NCBI GenBank assembly: GCA_033398695.1
Contig: CM065805.1
Span: 166,943,787 to 167,007,786, forward strand
DNA from: Orobanche coerulescens
Taxonomy: Eukaryota > Streptophyta > Magnoliopsida > Lamiales > Orobanchaceae
Length of the DNA: 64,000 nucleotides
Direction: 5' to 3'
In this document: positions 53,533-64,000 of the stretch, piece by piece
How the letters are laid out: each line of letters begins with the position of its first letter
How positions within the stretch are numbered: position 1 is the first letter of the stretch
Made by a program: the position numbers and the translations under genes
The notes under the pieces: generated by a model
Databases searched by the model: none
Seen by the model: the letters and a program-made list of their open reading frames with translations, nothing else
What the model was told of the DNA's origin: nothing

Positions 53533-56041
53533 TGTAATACCCGCACTATTATGTTGTTTACTTTTGTTAATATGTGTTGTGTGGTTATTTAATATTTTAA
53601 GTTGACGTGTATTTGAATTTAATTTTGGTTATAATGTGTTGTATATTTATTTTATGTGGTTCTTACGTTGCGTGTATCGCCTCACAGCGTGACAAGAATT
53701 TTGTTTGAATTTTGATGCGTCTAACTGATTAAGAGTTGAACTGTCTAATCAGTTGGAGAGCTCGTCAATTTAAATTAATTGGGGAATTGACTGATTGACT
53801 GGTTTGTCTAAATGTGCATTAGGCCAATTTTTGTATTAGGTTTATCTGGATCAAATACCCTTCAACCTTGTTATTGACCCAAATGATCGACTTGGAGACT
53901 CATCTCTTTAGACGTGGTTTGGAACCCCTTGGACCTTTTCTCTCCTTTGTCTGAGTCGCGCACACACACACACCTCTAACAACTATTGATCACGGATGGG
54001 AAAAAGACGGTGGTTCTCGTTGGACTGACAGTGAGATCCTTCCCTCACTCTCGAGTGCTTTTTCAAGTTACCTAGCGGACATCGGATCAGGTGATTGGAT
54101 AGATGGATTTCAGCCTGGAGTCATGATGGTTTGGTCGACCAACATCGAAATAGACTGGGTTTAAGACGGACGGTGGAAGACGAAGAAAACAAAGCCGAAG
54201 CACAGGATGAATTTATGGGCAAATTCGCGATATTGCAAGACATTTTTGAGGGAGCAAATGATGTAGGATTCATCTGAAATTTTGAGGACATGTTCTTGAT
54301 GAGGAGACGAACACAATGCAACTGTCCAGAGCCAGAACGGAGATGGGACGCACCCACACTTGTTGGCAGACAGTAGCAGTGCTCATTTTTTCTTTTTTCA
54401 CATAGCTGCGACGGTAAAACTGCCTCCAGAGATTCGTTCATTGTTGGATTTGGCTTAATTTTGGATAGCATGTACCTTCAATTTGATCGGTTGGATCTTG
54501 ATTTGGAGTTCTAGATTTGAGTTATTTATATACAAGTTCCTGAGCAGATTTGTTTTCGGAGCAAAGTTGAGGCTTGGAGTCGCGGGGGTTTAGAGTTACC
54601 TTGTCGACTTGGGCATACCCGATGAACGGCAAGTATTTTTCTTATACGTTTAATATTTATGTGAAATATAAATGCTACATAATTGTGTTGAATGATGAAT
54701 ACGACGATTGTGCAGAATTGTGTTGTTTGGAATAGAGTGTATAAACGCGTTGTTTTAATTAATTGTTTATCGGTATTATCCATAATTGTGAGCTACTTCT
54801 TAAATTGAGGATTTGTGTAATTGATTAATGTGAAAGAGTAAATCGACATTGTGGGGATGCTATGTAATTGGTAATTGGTAATTGGTCCACCATGGGATAT
54901 TGATGTTTGTTGGATTGACTGTAAATTTACTATTCCTTGGTTGGGAAATGTATGGAATAAAGTGGATATTTCAAGTACCTTGACTAAATATTATAATAGA
55001 CATTCGGAGTACATTTGAATTTGTGAAATGTGATATTTTTGTGTGATGTGAGATGTCCACTCGGGGAAGGTTCGATGGGAACTCCGAAGACCGGAACTTT
55101 GAAGACAGGTCAGGGCGTGATATTCTCATCCGGGGATAGTTCGGCGGGACTCATTGAGACTCGGATAAAGGGCCTTGTTGCGAGGATTGCTTCAAGAGAC
55201 TTTATTGACGATTAATTGTGATATATTCTGTATATCACAATATTTTTTTCTCGACGTTGAGATACATTATTTATAGAATTTTTGTACTTGACTAGAATGA
55301 TAACAGAATAAAGTATTATGTATATGATATATGATTTATAATTTTGGTAAAACTACCTAAGATTTCAGAGGTGTTATCAAAATATTACTTAAAAGATATA
55401 TAAGAATACAAAGGTTTTGAAACGTTTTATTAAAGTGGATATAACTCGGTATTTCGGAAGATTATTTGAAGAATTGATTTTTTTTTAATATTATTATGAC
55501 GTGATATGCTTGTTTTCATTGAAGTGAATATAACTCGGTAATTTGGAAGATTATTGCAAGAATTGATTTATTCAATGTGATTGTGATGTGATATGCTTGT
55601 GTATATATGTAATGTGGTTTGTATAACTCAAATACTTGTACTTGAGTTATATCCCCAGCGCTAACCCCTAATAAGGAGTGGATACCTTTTATGCATGCCA
55701 TATATTTACAGTTGGAGGGAGCAGTCACATGATCGGCATGAAAGACGATGAAATGTGGCAATGTTAATCACAAGAGTAAGAGTTTTGTCTTTCTTGTCTT
55801 GAGTTGTAATTTGTTCTTTGTCATGTATTAACCCTTGCAAGGGTATGTCGTTCTACTTAAATGACTGTGTACCAAGGGTACACATGCATTTTTATTTGTT
55901 TGTTGTATTTGGTTATTGTCTTTGTATTGTTTGATCTTGTCAGTCAGTTGTATATTGTGTTGTACTATATTTAGCTTGGTAAATCCTTGCGACAAGGGTC
56001 TACCGCTCTATAATATCCTGAATATTTTTCGGGGTGTTACA
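53533..56041 (+). repeat. Gypsy 4 3' LTR
   Basis: TGTAATACCCGCAC to GGGGTGTTACA, 2509 bp. It has a GC-type donor AACG|GCAAGTAT (54629), CTAACCCC (55661), acceptor TTTACAG (55711), a two-copy repeat of about 87 bp (55434-55600) inside this predicted intron, and stem-loop 55979-56003 (GTAAATCCTTG/CAAGGGTCTAC). More diverged than the other LTRs. The 5' LTR is not in the window. Confidence 0.8.
55434..55600 (+). repeat. Two-copy tandem repeat of about 87 bp, Gypsy 4 LTR
   Basis: Units start AGTGGATATAACTCGG (55434) and AGTGAATATAACTCGG (55521) and share GTGATATGCTTGT at their ends. Confidence 0.8.
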
Positions 56042-57803
56042 AGAGTGAGAGCATTGTATTGTAATTATGAACATCTAATCCATACAATAAGGCATTTATT
56101 ATTTTTATATTATCATATGTCGTTGACTTCATGATTTGGTATATAGAATATTAGTCCTTGCATCTGAGAGCGAACATTCCAACCCTTATGAGATAACAAG
56201 TTTGGCGTTGGAACTATCTAAGGCTCAAATGCTTAAATATTTCGCAAGTCGATAAAACTTAACTATGCACTAAATTTAGACGAAGACTTGTATAATGTGT
56301 ACTTTTACATCAAGAGTGCTTGTCTTCACTAAAGGTTAGTGGGAGCACACGTTATAGATAAGCTATTGGGATTAGTATACTCAGATACGACTCACCTCGA
56401 TTCAGTCATATGGATTATACTATGGGATAGTCAATGACTGAATTGAAGGATTGTGATAGGTATACGTGAACCTTTGACTTGAGAATTCAGTAGGAAATAT
56501 GCTTGTGACGTTAAGCTAGTCGCTAGAGTAGTTCGATCCAATCACTGGCTGGTGGGGTCAACCTCAAAGTGCAACTTGATGGGCTAGTAGCAATCTCTAC
56601 TGAATACCAAGATATGATTCTTTCTCCTATAAGTTAACAAGTGAATGTCCTATGTAGTTAGTGGCAAATAAATCATAAGCCTTTGGCCAAATCATATAGA
56701 GCTAATTGTATTTGATATATGAGAGTTCGGTGATCTCGATTTTGCACTAACACATATATAGTATCAAGTTATAATAATGTATGACTTTACTGTAACCCTA
56801 ATACGTTATCGGGATATCAGATTGAAGGCTTCTACATATACATATTCATAATGAGAAAGATTTTAGAATGATCCATATTATTCGTTCTTAGTTGGGTTAC
56901 AATGTGAGTTAACGGGAACAAACTAGGTGTTATTCACACTCTTGGATTCCTCGCGTTGGTCACTGAGCCGAACATACAGAGTCGTGCAAATAGGATTGGA
57001 GACAAATTAAATTGAGCTTATTCTCTATTCATGAATATTGAAAATTAAATGTCTAATTTAGTTTATTGGATAAATTAATGCGGTCTAGTGAATTAAATAT
57101 ATTACTGAATTATTAATTTAAGAGAAATAGTATTTGATGTACTTAATTAATCTGATTAGTTAATTATATAAATACATTTAAACTGACCAATGTGGATTTA
57201 TCAGACTAGACACACAGCTTATTTTATATTGTTAATTATTATTGAACGAGGAATCTGCTTTAAAATCGCCTGCCCCCACTTAGTCTTCCTCCCTTTTGGG
57301 CCGCCCCTCTCCATCTCCCTTTTCAAGATATTTTACCTTCACCGTATTTATTTACACATGTGATGAAGTTCCACCATATGACATGATAAAAGACTTATCA
57401 TGGTGATAAATCTATTTAATTTAGGGAGAGCACAAGAGACTTTATTAGCAAATATTCTCTTATCTCATTTGATGATACGATAAGAGAAAGTGAAGAGACG
57501 AGATGTCTTACACTTGTGAAATAATTTTCAAGACCAACACACATTATTCTTTACACTTAGAGTTAGAAAAAGAAGAGAAGAAAACTCTTTCTCCATTAGC
57601 TTATAGCCATCGACCATCATAGGCAAGTGAAGGAGAAGGTTCTTTCGTTCAACTATCCGACGCTTGATACGAATTCTGTTCCTGCACTTTTACTATTATT
57701 CATTTATACGATGCTTGATTGATCATCAGTCGGAGTTCGGATGAGCACATTTTGTGCGACTTTATCTTTCACTGTGTATTTAATTTCGGCCCGAATCCCA
57801 ACA
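56042..57803 (+). repeat. Decayed copia LTR (Angela/BARE-like), 5' truncated
   Basis: It begins within the motif AGAGTGAGAGCATTGTATTG, equivalent to about 22095 of the Copia 1 LTR, and ends GAATCCCAACA. Collinear landmarks include GCAAGTCGATAAAACTTAA, CCTTTGACTTGAG and CTTTGGCCAAA. No PBS follows 57803, so it is a 3' or solo LTR. Gypsy 4 appears to have inserted in its first 40 bp. Confidence 0.8.
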
Positions 57804-58696
57804 TTATTCATAATAGACTTAACCAGATATGTGGAATGACAACACAACAATATATCTTTGGGTATTCAGTAGCAACCTCACAACTGTTTGTCCCTCTGAC
57901 TTATCTATCCTAAGAATCAAGATCACTTAGAAAAGTCTCGAAGTTCATTAATTTCTTAATTGCTCGGAAGCTTTTGGAGTCTAATATGTTTTGTAAGTTT
58001 TAAATACCTCCATACGATGCGGATAGAGAACAACAATTAAAATATCAGCAACCTAAAGAAGGAAAAATTATGAATTTTATAAATTATAACACACAGAAAT
58101 ATCGGCAAACTAGATAAAGTAATAACCACAAACTGTATGTCCCGTCATTTATCTAACATCATTATTGCATAAAATATTATATGTTTTGTAATAATAACAG
58201 AACTACTATTATTTTCATTCGACGTCTTAGATGCTCACCACATTGTTAAACAAATAGTTGAGATAGATTTCTTTGGAGATATGATTATACTGAGCATTAA
58301 AACTACTAAAATTTGCAAAAATCACATCAAAATTTTGCCTAACTAGAAACAAAGTCGATTTTTTTAAGTTCGTGGACAAAAGGCATGTCTTATGTTAGAA
58401 TGCAGGGATGATTTATAAATTCCCTAACTATAAGAATCAGTTTTTGTTTACCCTCAAGGAATTGTTATTCAAATTTAAGGTACTATTTATTCTAGTCAAT
58501 GGTACCTTCATATCAAATTCAAAATAATAAAATATGTAGTTTCAGTTATAAATGACATTTTAAGTGGATTAAATATGATTTATTTCCATAAATTTGGATT
58601 CAATCTGATTTGTAGATTAAAAGCTATACACCTATATTTAAAGTCCTAACAAAATCAAAGGAAATGATCTAGAGTGTCTTCCTATTGGGTCAATTG
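57804..58696. other. AT-rich unassigned sequence
   Basis: Nothing recognisable. It lies between an old copia LTR and a gypsy LTR fragment and may be a piece of original intergenic DNA. Confidence 0.4.
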
Positions 58697-59277
58697 TGTA
58701 ATATCCGCACTTTCTATTATTAGTAATTTTTATTTTTGGTGTATTTATATTTTGGAAGACTCGCTTGTAATTATTTTGGTATTTTGAATCTATTTTGTTC
58801 TGCATTCTTGGCCATTTGAACGAGTTTCAGAGTTGTTTTAGGAGATTATGCTTGTTAATGTAACTTTTCCGCGTTTAGGGTCGATTCTCGTAAATCTTGT
58901 TCGAAACTGATTGTTTCTACAAGTTCATTTAATATATTTAGACCTGTTATGGGTTCGGAGATTATTATCCGACCTCGAATCGTGAATTTTCGGGAGTTTG
59001 GGCCGATTTGTAATTTTCCCATAGTTTTGGGCCTTGTTATTAGAATTGTTTTTCCACTCTATCGGATGGTTGGAATTATGTGTTTGCTTAGCGTTTGAGC
59101 TTGTGTGTTGGTATTCTTCACAAGCCCTTCGTTGTCTAGTTATAACCATTGAGTTTTGCATCTTTTGGAACGTGTTCGAACTGATCGAGCTTCACAGTTG
59201 CATTGCTCAAACTGAGGAGTTAGCGCACGCTAATGTGACCTTTCTAGCGCACGCTAAACTCGCCTATAGCACGTGCT
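58697..59277 (+). repeat. Gypsy LTR 5' fragment
   Basis: Starts TGTAATATCCGCAC and runs 581 bp. It ends in TTAGCGCACGCTAA and TAGCGCACGCTAAA palindromes (59220-59258) like those of LTR_X, then is cut by the minus-strand LTR at 59278. The remainder is not in the window. Confidence 0.65.
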
Positions 59278-61707
59278 TGTAACACCCCGAGATATTCAGA
59301 ATAATTACAGCGCCGTAAACATTTTAAATAAGAATTTACAAGGCTAATTTGAAAAAATGTAAAAATAATACAACAGTACCATTAAAGTTCGAAATACAAA
59401 TCCAGTTCAAACAGATTAAATGAGTCCAATATTACAACCATCTCAAAATATTAATAAGACACGCGTACTCGAGTACTGAAAATGAACCAGAAAGACAAGA
59501 CAACAACAATTAACATCACTGAGCCCCTTCGTCGTCATGTCGGTACTGTGGCTGTTTCCCCGCTCCTTGGCTACCTGAACATCAAAATAAATGTCCACCC
59601 CCAGAGGGGTTAACAAAATGATGCTAGTACAAGTATCATAATACACAAATCGAATATGCAATAACGATGCATAATAAAATACACCACACGAACTTCCGCT
59701 ACCGGAATCCAACAATGCGAATCCACATGATTCCATCAATATAACATGGGTGTTCCAACGATCCAGCGCCCTCAGCATAGATCCCAAGATGATCCCGTCG
59801 GACCAACACGAGGTGGAAAACCCGTCCAATGATCCAGCGCCCTCAGCATAGATCCCAAGATGATCCAGTCGGACCAATACGAGGTGGACATCCGATCCAG
59901 CGCCCTCAGCATAGATCGCACAACATACACAAACACAACGTATGCATACATATATGCAAAATAGCTATGTCCATCAACATGAACATACAAGTAATCGATA
60001 ACGAACATCATGAAAATTCAACGAAAATAACCTCATGTTCAACAACATGAATAAAACGTATGCATGATCAACAATTCAAATATTAACAAGTTTCAAATAC
60101 GATACTTGCCTCAAAGATGGCAAGAACTAAAATACTCCAACGAATGTCAACACGTCCGAAGTTCGCCGCCCCTCGATCGATCATCTTGTACAAGGGAATA
60201 AAAAGAAATTCAATAAACCTCCCGAACTAATGCACGAGTACCGAATGCCTTAAGTTATAATCGAGTTATCAATAACGGACAATCGGTTCTCGGTCCTATT
60301 TTTTTTCCGACGAGTACTAAGTTTGGAAAAAGGCATGCGAATTCAAGAGATCGTAACGGAACACAAAGTCGGTGTCTACAATTCCCAAGACATTCATCAT
60401 ATCATTATAACCCATGTTCCATACTCTAATTTCGATTATTAACTCGAATGCTTGGTCCGATTGCTACAATGATAAATAACGAGATAATCACGTTCAATCT
60501 AGTTCTAGGTTAATTCAACTCTATGATTCTAGTTCTTCCGCGGGTAATTCTTCTTATCTACTTCTTCATTCAAAATGATTGTTCCAAATACCCTTTCATG
60601 GTTCTAATCATCCAAGAAGACTAACAATGAGTTCATCCAAGGCAAGAATCATAATTGAACACACTTTACGTTCATCTCTACAACTTTTTCTATCACAGGG
60701 GTAATCCTCAACACTTTGTTCATAAAAGAGTGTTACGAAAGCATCAGCAAGGTGTGTTTATCTCAGAAAATTCCATCCTTGAGATTGATAAAGATTATGG
60801 CTCAACTATAAACCTTGGAAACCTTAATTCAACCAAAATAATCCTCCTAAACATGGTGTTGGATTCATTACGACATGATAAACTCAATAATCTCTGGGAA
60901 AAGTTCATAATATAACTAAGAACATAGTCTACATCTCGGTGTAGAGTTAACATACCTCACAAATGGAAGAACAATGAAAATCTTGAAAAAACTCTTCACC
61001 GGAAGCTTTATCTCCAATCCACAAGGTCTAAGCTTCTCAAAATCGGGTTTATATGATGATATGAGGGATATAAGGTGAGGGATAATCTTCACAGTATGAA
61101 AATCGGCCAAGGTAGAAGTTAGAAATGAAGTGGGGGTCGAGTTCTATAAATAAAATTATAAGCCATTACGTACGTTACCAGAAGTCCACTACATACGTAA
61201 CCGTATTAGTGTATGCTATACTCGAACATTAGCGTACGTTAACATCTGGCCAGAGCTCACTGGACTGTTTCTGGTATTGACTTACGTACATTATAATACA
61301 AGCCTTACGTACGTAACATTTAGGACCTTAGCGTACGTTAAAAATCACCCTTAGCGTACGTTAAGTCCGTTGACTTACATAGCTAGAAAGCCGTCTAGGT
61401 TCATGCGAGTGATCTCCTTGCATCTTCGTCAGGCCCTACACGCCGACCCTTGTCTGATTCCGAGTTGACTATGCTTACGTACGTTAAACTACACTTGTAA
61501 CGTACGTTATACTACAGTCGTAGCGTACGCTATGATCATCCTTTAGCATACGTTAAGACGTGCAGAATTATGCATGCATGCATGGAAAAGAATACAAAAA
61601 TGTAGGGATACGAATACGAGAAACTGATCATCGATTAATATGTCACAAGGTCGAATCTTACAAGATCGAATACAGGATAAATACACATTAATTATCCGGG
61701 CATTACA
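59278..61707 (-). repeat. Minus-strand gypsy 3' LTR
   Basis: 2430 bp. In minus order: start TGTAATGCCC, TTACGTACGTAA and TTAACGTACGCTAA palindromes (61560-61165), TATA-like TTATTTATAG (61152-61143), GC-AG intron 60109-59575 (donor GAG|GCAAGTAT, acceptor TGTTCAG|GT), three repeats of 63-71 bp (59918-59760), CTAACCCCTCTGGGGG, stem-loop 59339-59315. The left 5-bp flank is GTGCT. Confidence 0.85.
59760..59918. repeat. Three-copy tandem repeat in the 59278-61707 LTR
   Basis: Units begin GATCCAGCGCCCTCAGCATA at 59760, 59831 and 59894. Confidence 0.9.
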
Positions 61708-62024
61708 TACTACCCCTTTAAAAAGAAGTTTCGGCCCGAAACTTAAAGCGAAAACAATTCCGAGTATCTCGACTTCATACTATCTTCCGTCTCCCAAGTT
61801 TCTTCTTCCACTCCATGTCGAGACCACTGAACTTTAACCAAGGAGATCGGTTTATTCCTCAACTGCTTGACTCGACTCTCGAGTATCTTGATTGGCTTTT
61901 CTTCGAACGAGCCATCATTAGCCACTTCAATCTCGCCAAAATCGGTGATATAACTGGGATCCGGTACATATTTCCGCAATTGGGATACGTAGAATACATT
62001 ATGAACATAACTCAGTGATGGTGG
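61708..62024 (-). pseudogene. Gypsy pol C-terminus (integrase end, chromodomain-like)
   Basis: Minus-strand frame: FYVSQLRKYVPDPSYITDFG, KPIKILESRVKQLRNKPI, SLVKVQWSRHGVEEETWE, then a stop near 61743 followed by the PPT TTTCGGGCCGAAAC. It matches the Gypsy II tail (30880-31110), so the element is a chromovirus. It is cut on its N-terminal side by the LTR starting at 62025. The rest of pol lies beyond the window. Confidence 0.88.
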
Positions 62025-64000
62025 TGTAACACCCCCAAGTTATTCAGGGATATTACAGCGCCGTAAGCCCCGCCGTGGGACCCACAAGGCTATATATACG
62101 CGTAATCATAAATTTTGACCGATAAGGTCTACACACAATGGAACGAAAACGATACAAAGGTATTCGAAATATAACCAATGTATTCACAGACATCACAACT
62201 CAATTCAATACTTCGGTAAACACAGGCCGGAACATCAAGGAAAAAGGAAAACAATACTCGAGTATTCAAAAGACAATCCAGTACAACAACACTGAACCGG
62301 AACTCCAAACATAACTGGAAGAGAAACACAGTATCACACTTGCCCACCATCCTCGTGCCGACCCGATACCTGCCTGTCCGACCTCCTGGAACCTGAAATA
62401 CATGAAACGTATTTCCCCCGTAAAAGGGGTTAGCCGTCGAATAGCTAGTGCAAGTATAACAATATGAAAGGTAATACTCCTCGACAATAAAGTAAATGTA
62501 ATCCGTCAATTCATCAATATCCGTCAATTCATCAATTTAAGACTAGTATTCCTAATAACTAAAATCTCAAGACGTATGTGAATGCCGTAAAAGCGGTTCG
62601 TTCATATCATACGCCGTTACATGTAGGAATGCCGTCAAAGCGGTTCGTTCATTACATGCCAACATTATTTCATATGAATGCCGTAGAAACGGTTCGTTCA
62701 TATCAACCATGGAATCGCACTGCAGGCTACGAAACCCTCGGAGGACCATAGGCCCGTCCCGGAGTGGCTAGAAATAATCATATCATCAATATTTCATACT
62801 TTCAAAGTCGAACGTATAATCATAAATGTATACTTGCCTTTGAGACATCGAGAAATCGACGGAGGAAAGATATGAGTTCGGTATGTCCGAGAACGCTTGG
62901 CACCTAAACGATTCGCAAGGAATATTACAATTAATTATCCATACTCAAAATATACGAAGAGACTCCCGAAACTCGTCTACGATTCCGGAAAATATACGGG
63001 TGGATAACTAAAGGTTGGGAAATCGCCCAAACTCCCACAAGTCCGAACGGCACAATCCAACCCGTAAAATCGGAAGAAAACACTCATATGGTAAAGATAT
63101 ATCAAAATCTCAAGGTTCTCAAGCTTCAATCGGACAAAACGGACGAATCTACGAAAACCCCAAAATCCAACACAAAATTCAAAGTGTTCTTGAATAATCT
63201 TTCAATAATCCGATGAATACTCAAACATGTCCATAATCACGCATAAATCACATCATACACCGATTTTATCATCCAAAACGTCAAAACCCACACGAAATCG
63301 AAGTCAAGATGTCGAAGGAATTACCTCTTGAATATTCGAGCGCTATGATCCAAGGAATACGCGATAGATCGATTATCCGGGCTTCCCAACCGAGTGAAAG
63401 TGGTAAATCTTAAACCCACAAGTGATAGATATGAAAAGAACTCCTCCTCAACACTCTCTCTCGCGATTGAAGAAGAAATGGAGAAAGAATGGTGAAATCT
63501 CGCTTAAAAAGCCGAATTATGCAATTGACCGCATTGTGTGCCGGCTCGGCCAGTGTGCCGCGGCACGAGCCTAAAATTGTTCCCTGTGTTTCGGAAGTGT
63601 GCCGCGGCTCGGCTCAGTGTGCCGCGGCACCGCAGTCTGGCGGTTTTGGTGGGATGCAACACCGGTGTCGCGGCTCGAGTAGGTGTGCGCGGCAATGACT
63701 CAGCAGTGTGCCGCGGCTCGGCTCATGTGTGCCGCGGCACGGTACCTGCTTGGCCAAATATAGGAAATGTGTGTGCCGCGCGCACACTCCTTGTCTGCGG
63801 CTCACACCTTCGGGTCCTAAAATGATGAAAATTGACCGGAAGAGAATAAAAGCAATATGATTCAATGTCCTGACAACAATAACACGAAATAGAAATACGG
63901 GAACCCCAAAACGGTGGTTCCAAGCAATGATTACAAGGGTTCGCTCAACAAATCACGATCCGAAGAATATGAAAGGTTTGAAATGACATGACTTTCGACC
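62025..64000 (-). repeat. Minus-strand gypsy LTR, runs off the window
   Basis: The plus strand starts TGTAACACCCCCAAG (the LTR 3' end). It contains stem-loop 62063-62085, GC-AG intron 62837-62393, three copies of the GAACGAACCG-type repeat (62580-62699), a TATA-like CTTTTTAAGC (63513-63504), and a CCGCGG palindrome array (63785-63535). The 3' module is like Gypsy I, whereas the U3 palindromes are like Gypsy II, so it is intermediate or recombinant. Confidence 0.82.
63535..63785. repeat. GTGCCGCGGCAC palindrome array in the 62025 LTR
   Basis: Units include GTGCCGCGGCACGAG, GTGCCGCGGCTC and GTGCGCGGC, some reading GGCTC instead of GGCAC. It lies just upstream (minus strand) of the TATA-like box. 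Confidence 0.85.

Noticed and set aside
57804..58696. Possible host gene between elements
   Set aside because: No open frame above chance, no splice-flanked coding stretch and no tRNA or rRNA signature were found.

Overview
This window is plant nuclear DNA, probably pericentromeric or otherwise repeat-rich heterochromatin of a seed plant. I see no prokaryotic signal and no certain intact host gene. About 55 of the 64 kb can be assigned to nested transposable elements. They are Angela/BARE-like Ty1-copia elements, chromovirus-type (Tekay/Del-like) Ty3-gypsy elements, non-autonomous gypsy derivatives, a hAT-type MITE and a CACTA (En/Spm) end. The species cannot be named from the sequence.

Layout. 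(1) 1-8800 appears to be the right part of a CACTA element. Its terminus at 8800 interrupts a copia LTR exactly. The segment carries minus-strand exon pieces of unrelated host genes: a TypA/BipA GTPase, an NPG1-related TPR protein, an SRA/YDG protein of the VIM/ORTHRUS type, and an unrecognised four-exon frame. (2) 8801-44043 is a minus-strand copia element ('Copia 2'). Its gag is interrupted by a plus-strand copia of the same lineage ('Copia 1', 22063-40019), which is itself interrupted by an almost complete gypsy element ('Gypsy II', 24408-33040, TSD ATTAC). A second gypsy composite ('Gypsy I', 13492-21923, TSD CCATT) sits in the left flank of Copia 1. Copia 1 is bordered by a 372-bp direct repeat instead of a 5-bp TSD. 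(3) 44044-56041 is the 3' part of another gypsy element ('Gypsy 4'). It carries a hAT MITE (44076-44669) and a non-autonomous gypsy with 2.7-kb LTRs ('LARD', 45094-53290, TSD TCAAG). Gypsy 4 itself lies in a decayed copia LTR (56042-57803). (4) 57804-64000 is AT-rich unassigned DNA, then a gypsy LTR fragment, then a minus-strand gypsy LTR with the end of its pol, interrupted by a further minus-strand gypsy LTR that runs off the window.

The most interesting signal is in the gypsy LTRs. Families with little sequence in common share one ordered architecture: an array of short perfect palindromes just upstream of a TATA box, then a predicted leader intron with a GC-AG type donor (AG|GCAAGT) holding 2-4 copies of a family-specific 47-87 bp tandem repeat, then a CTAAC branch-like site fused to a CCCC/GGGG hairpin, a TTTCAG acceptor, and a covarying stem-loop about 40-60 nt from the LTR end. 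Also notable are the 372-bp duplication around Copia 1, the probable multi-gene capture by the CACTA element, and the clustering of LTR-pair differences at CAG/CTG/CCGG sites. That clustering suggests consensus errors at CHG-methylated positions rather than true decay, so many frameshifts called here are provisional.
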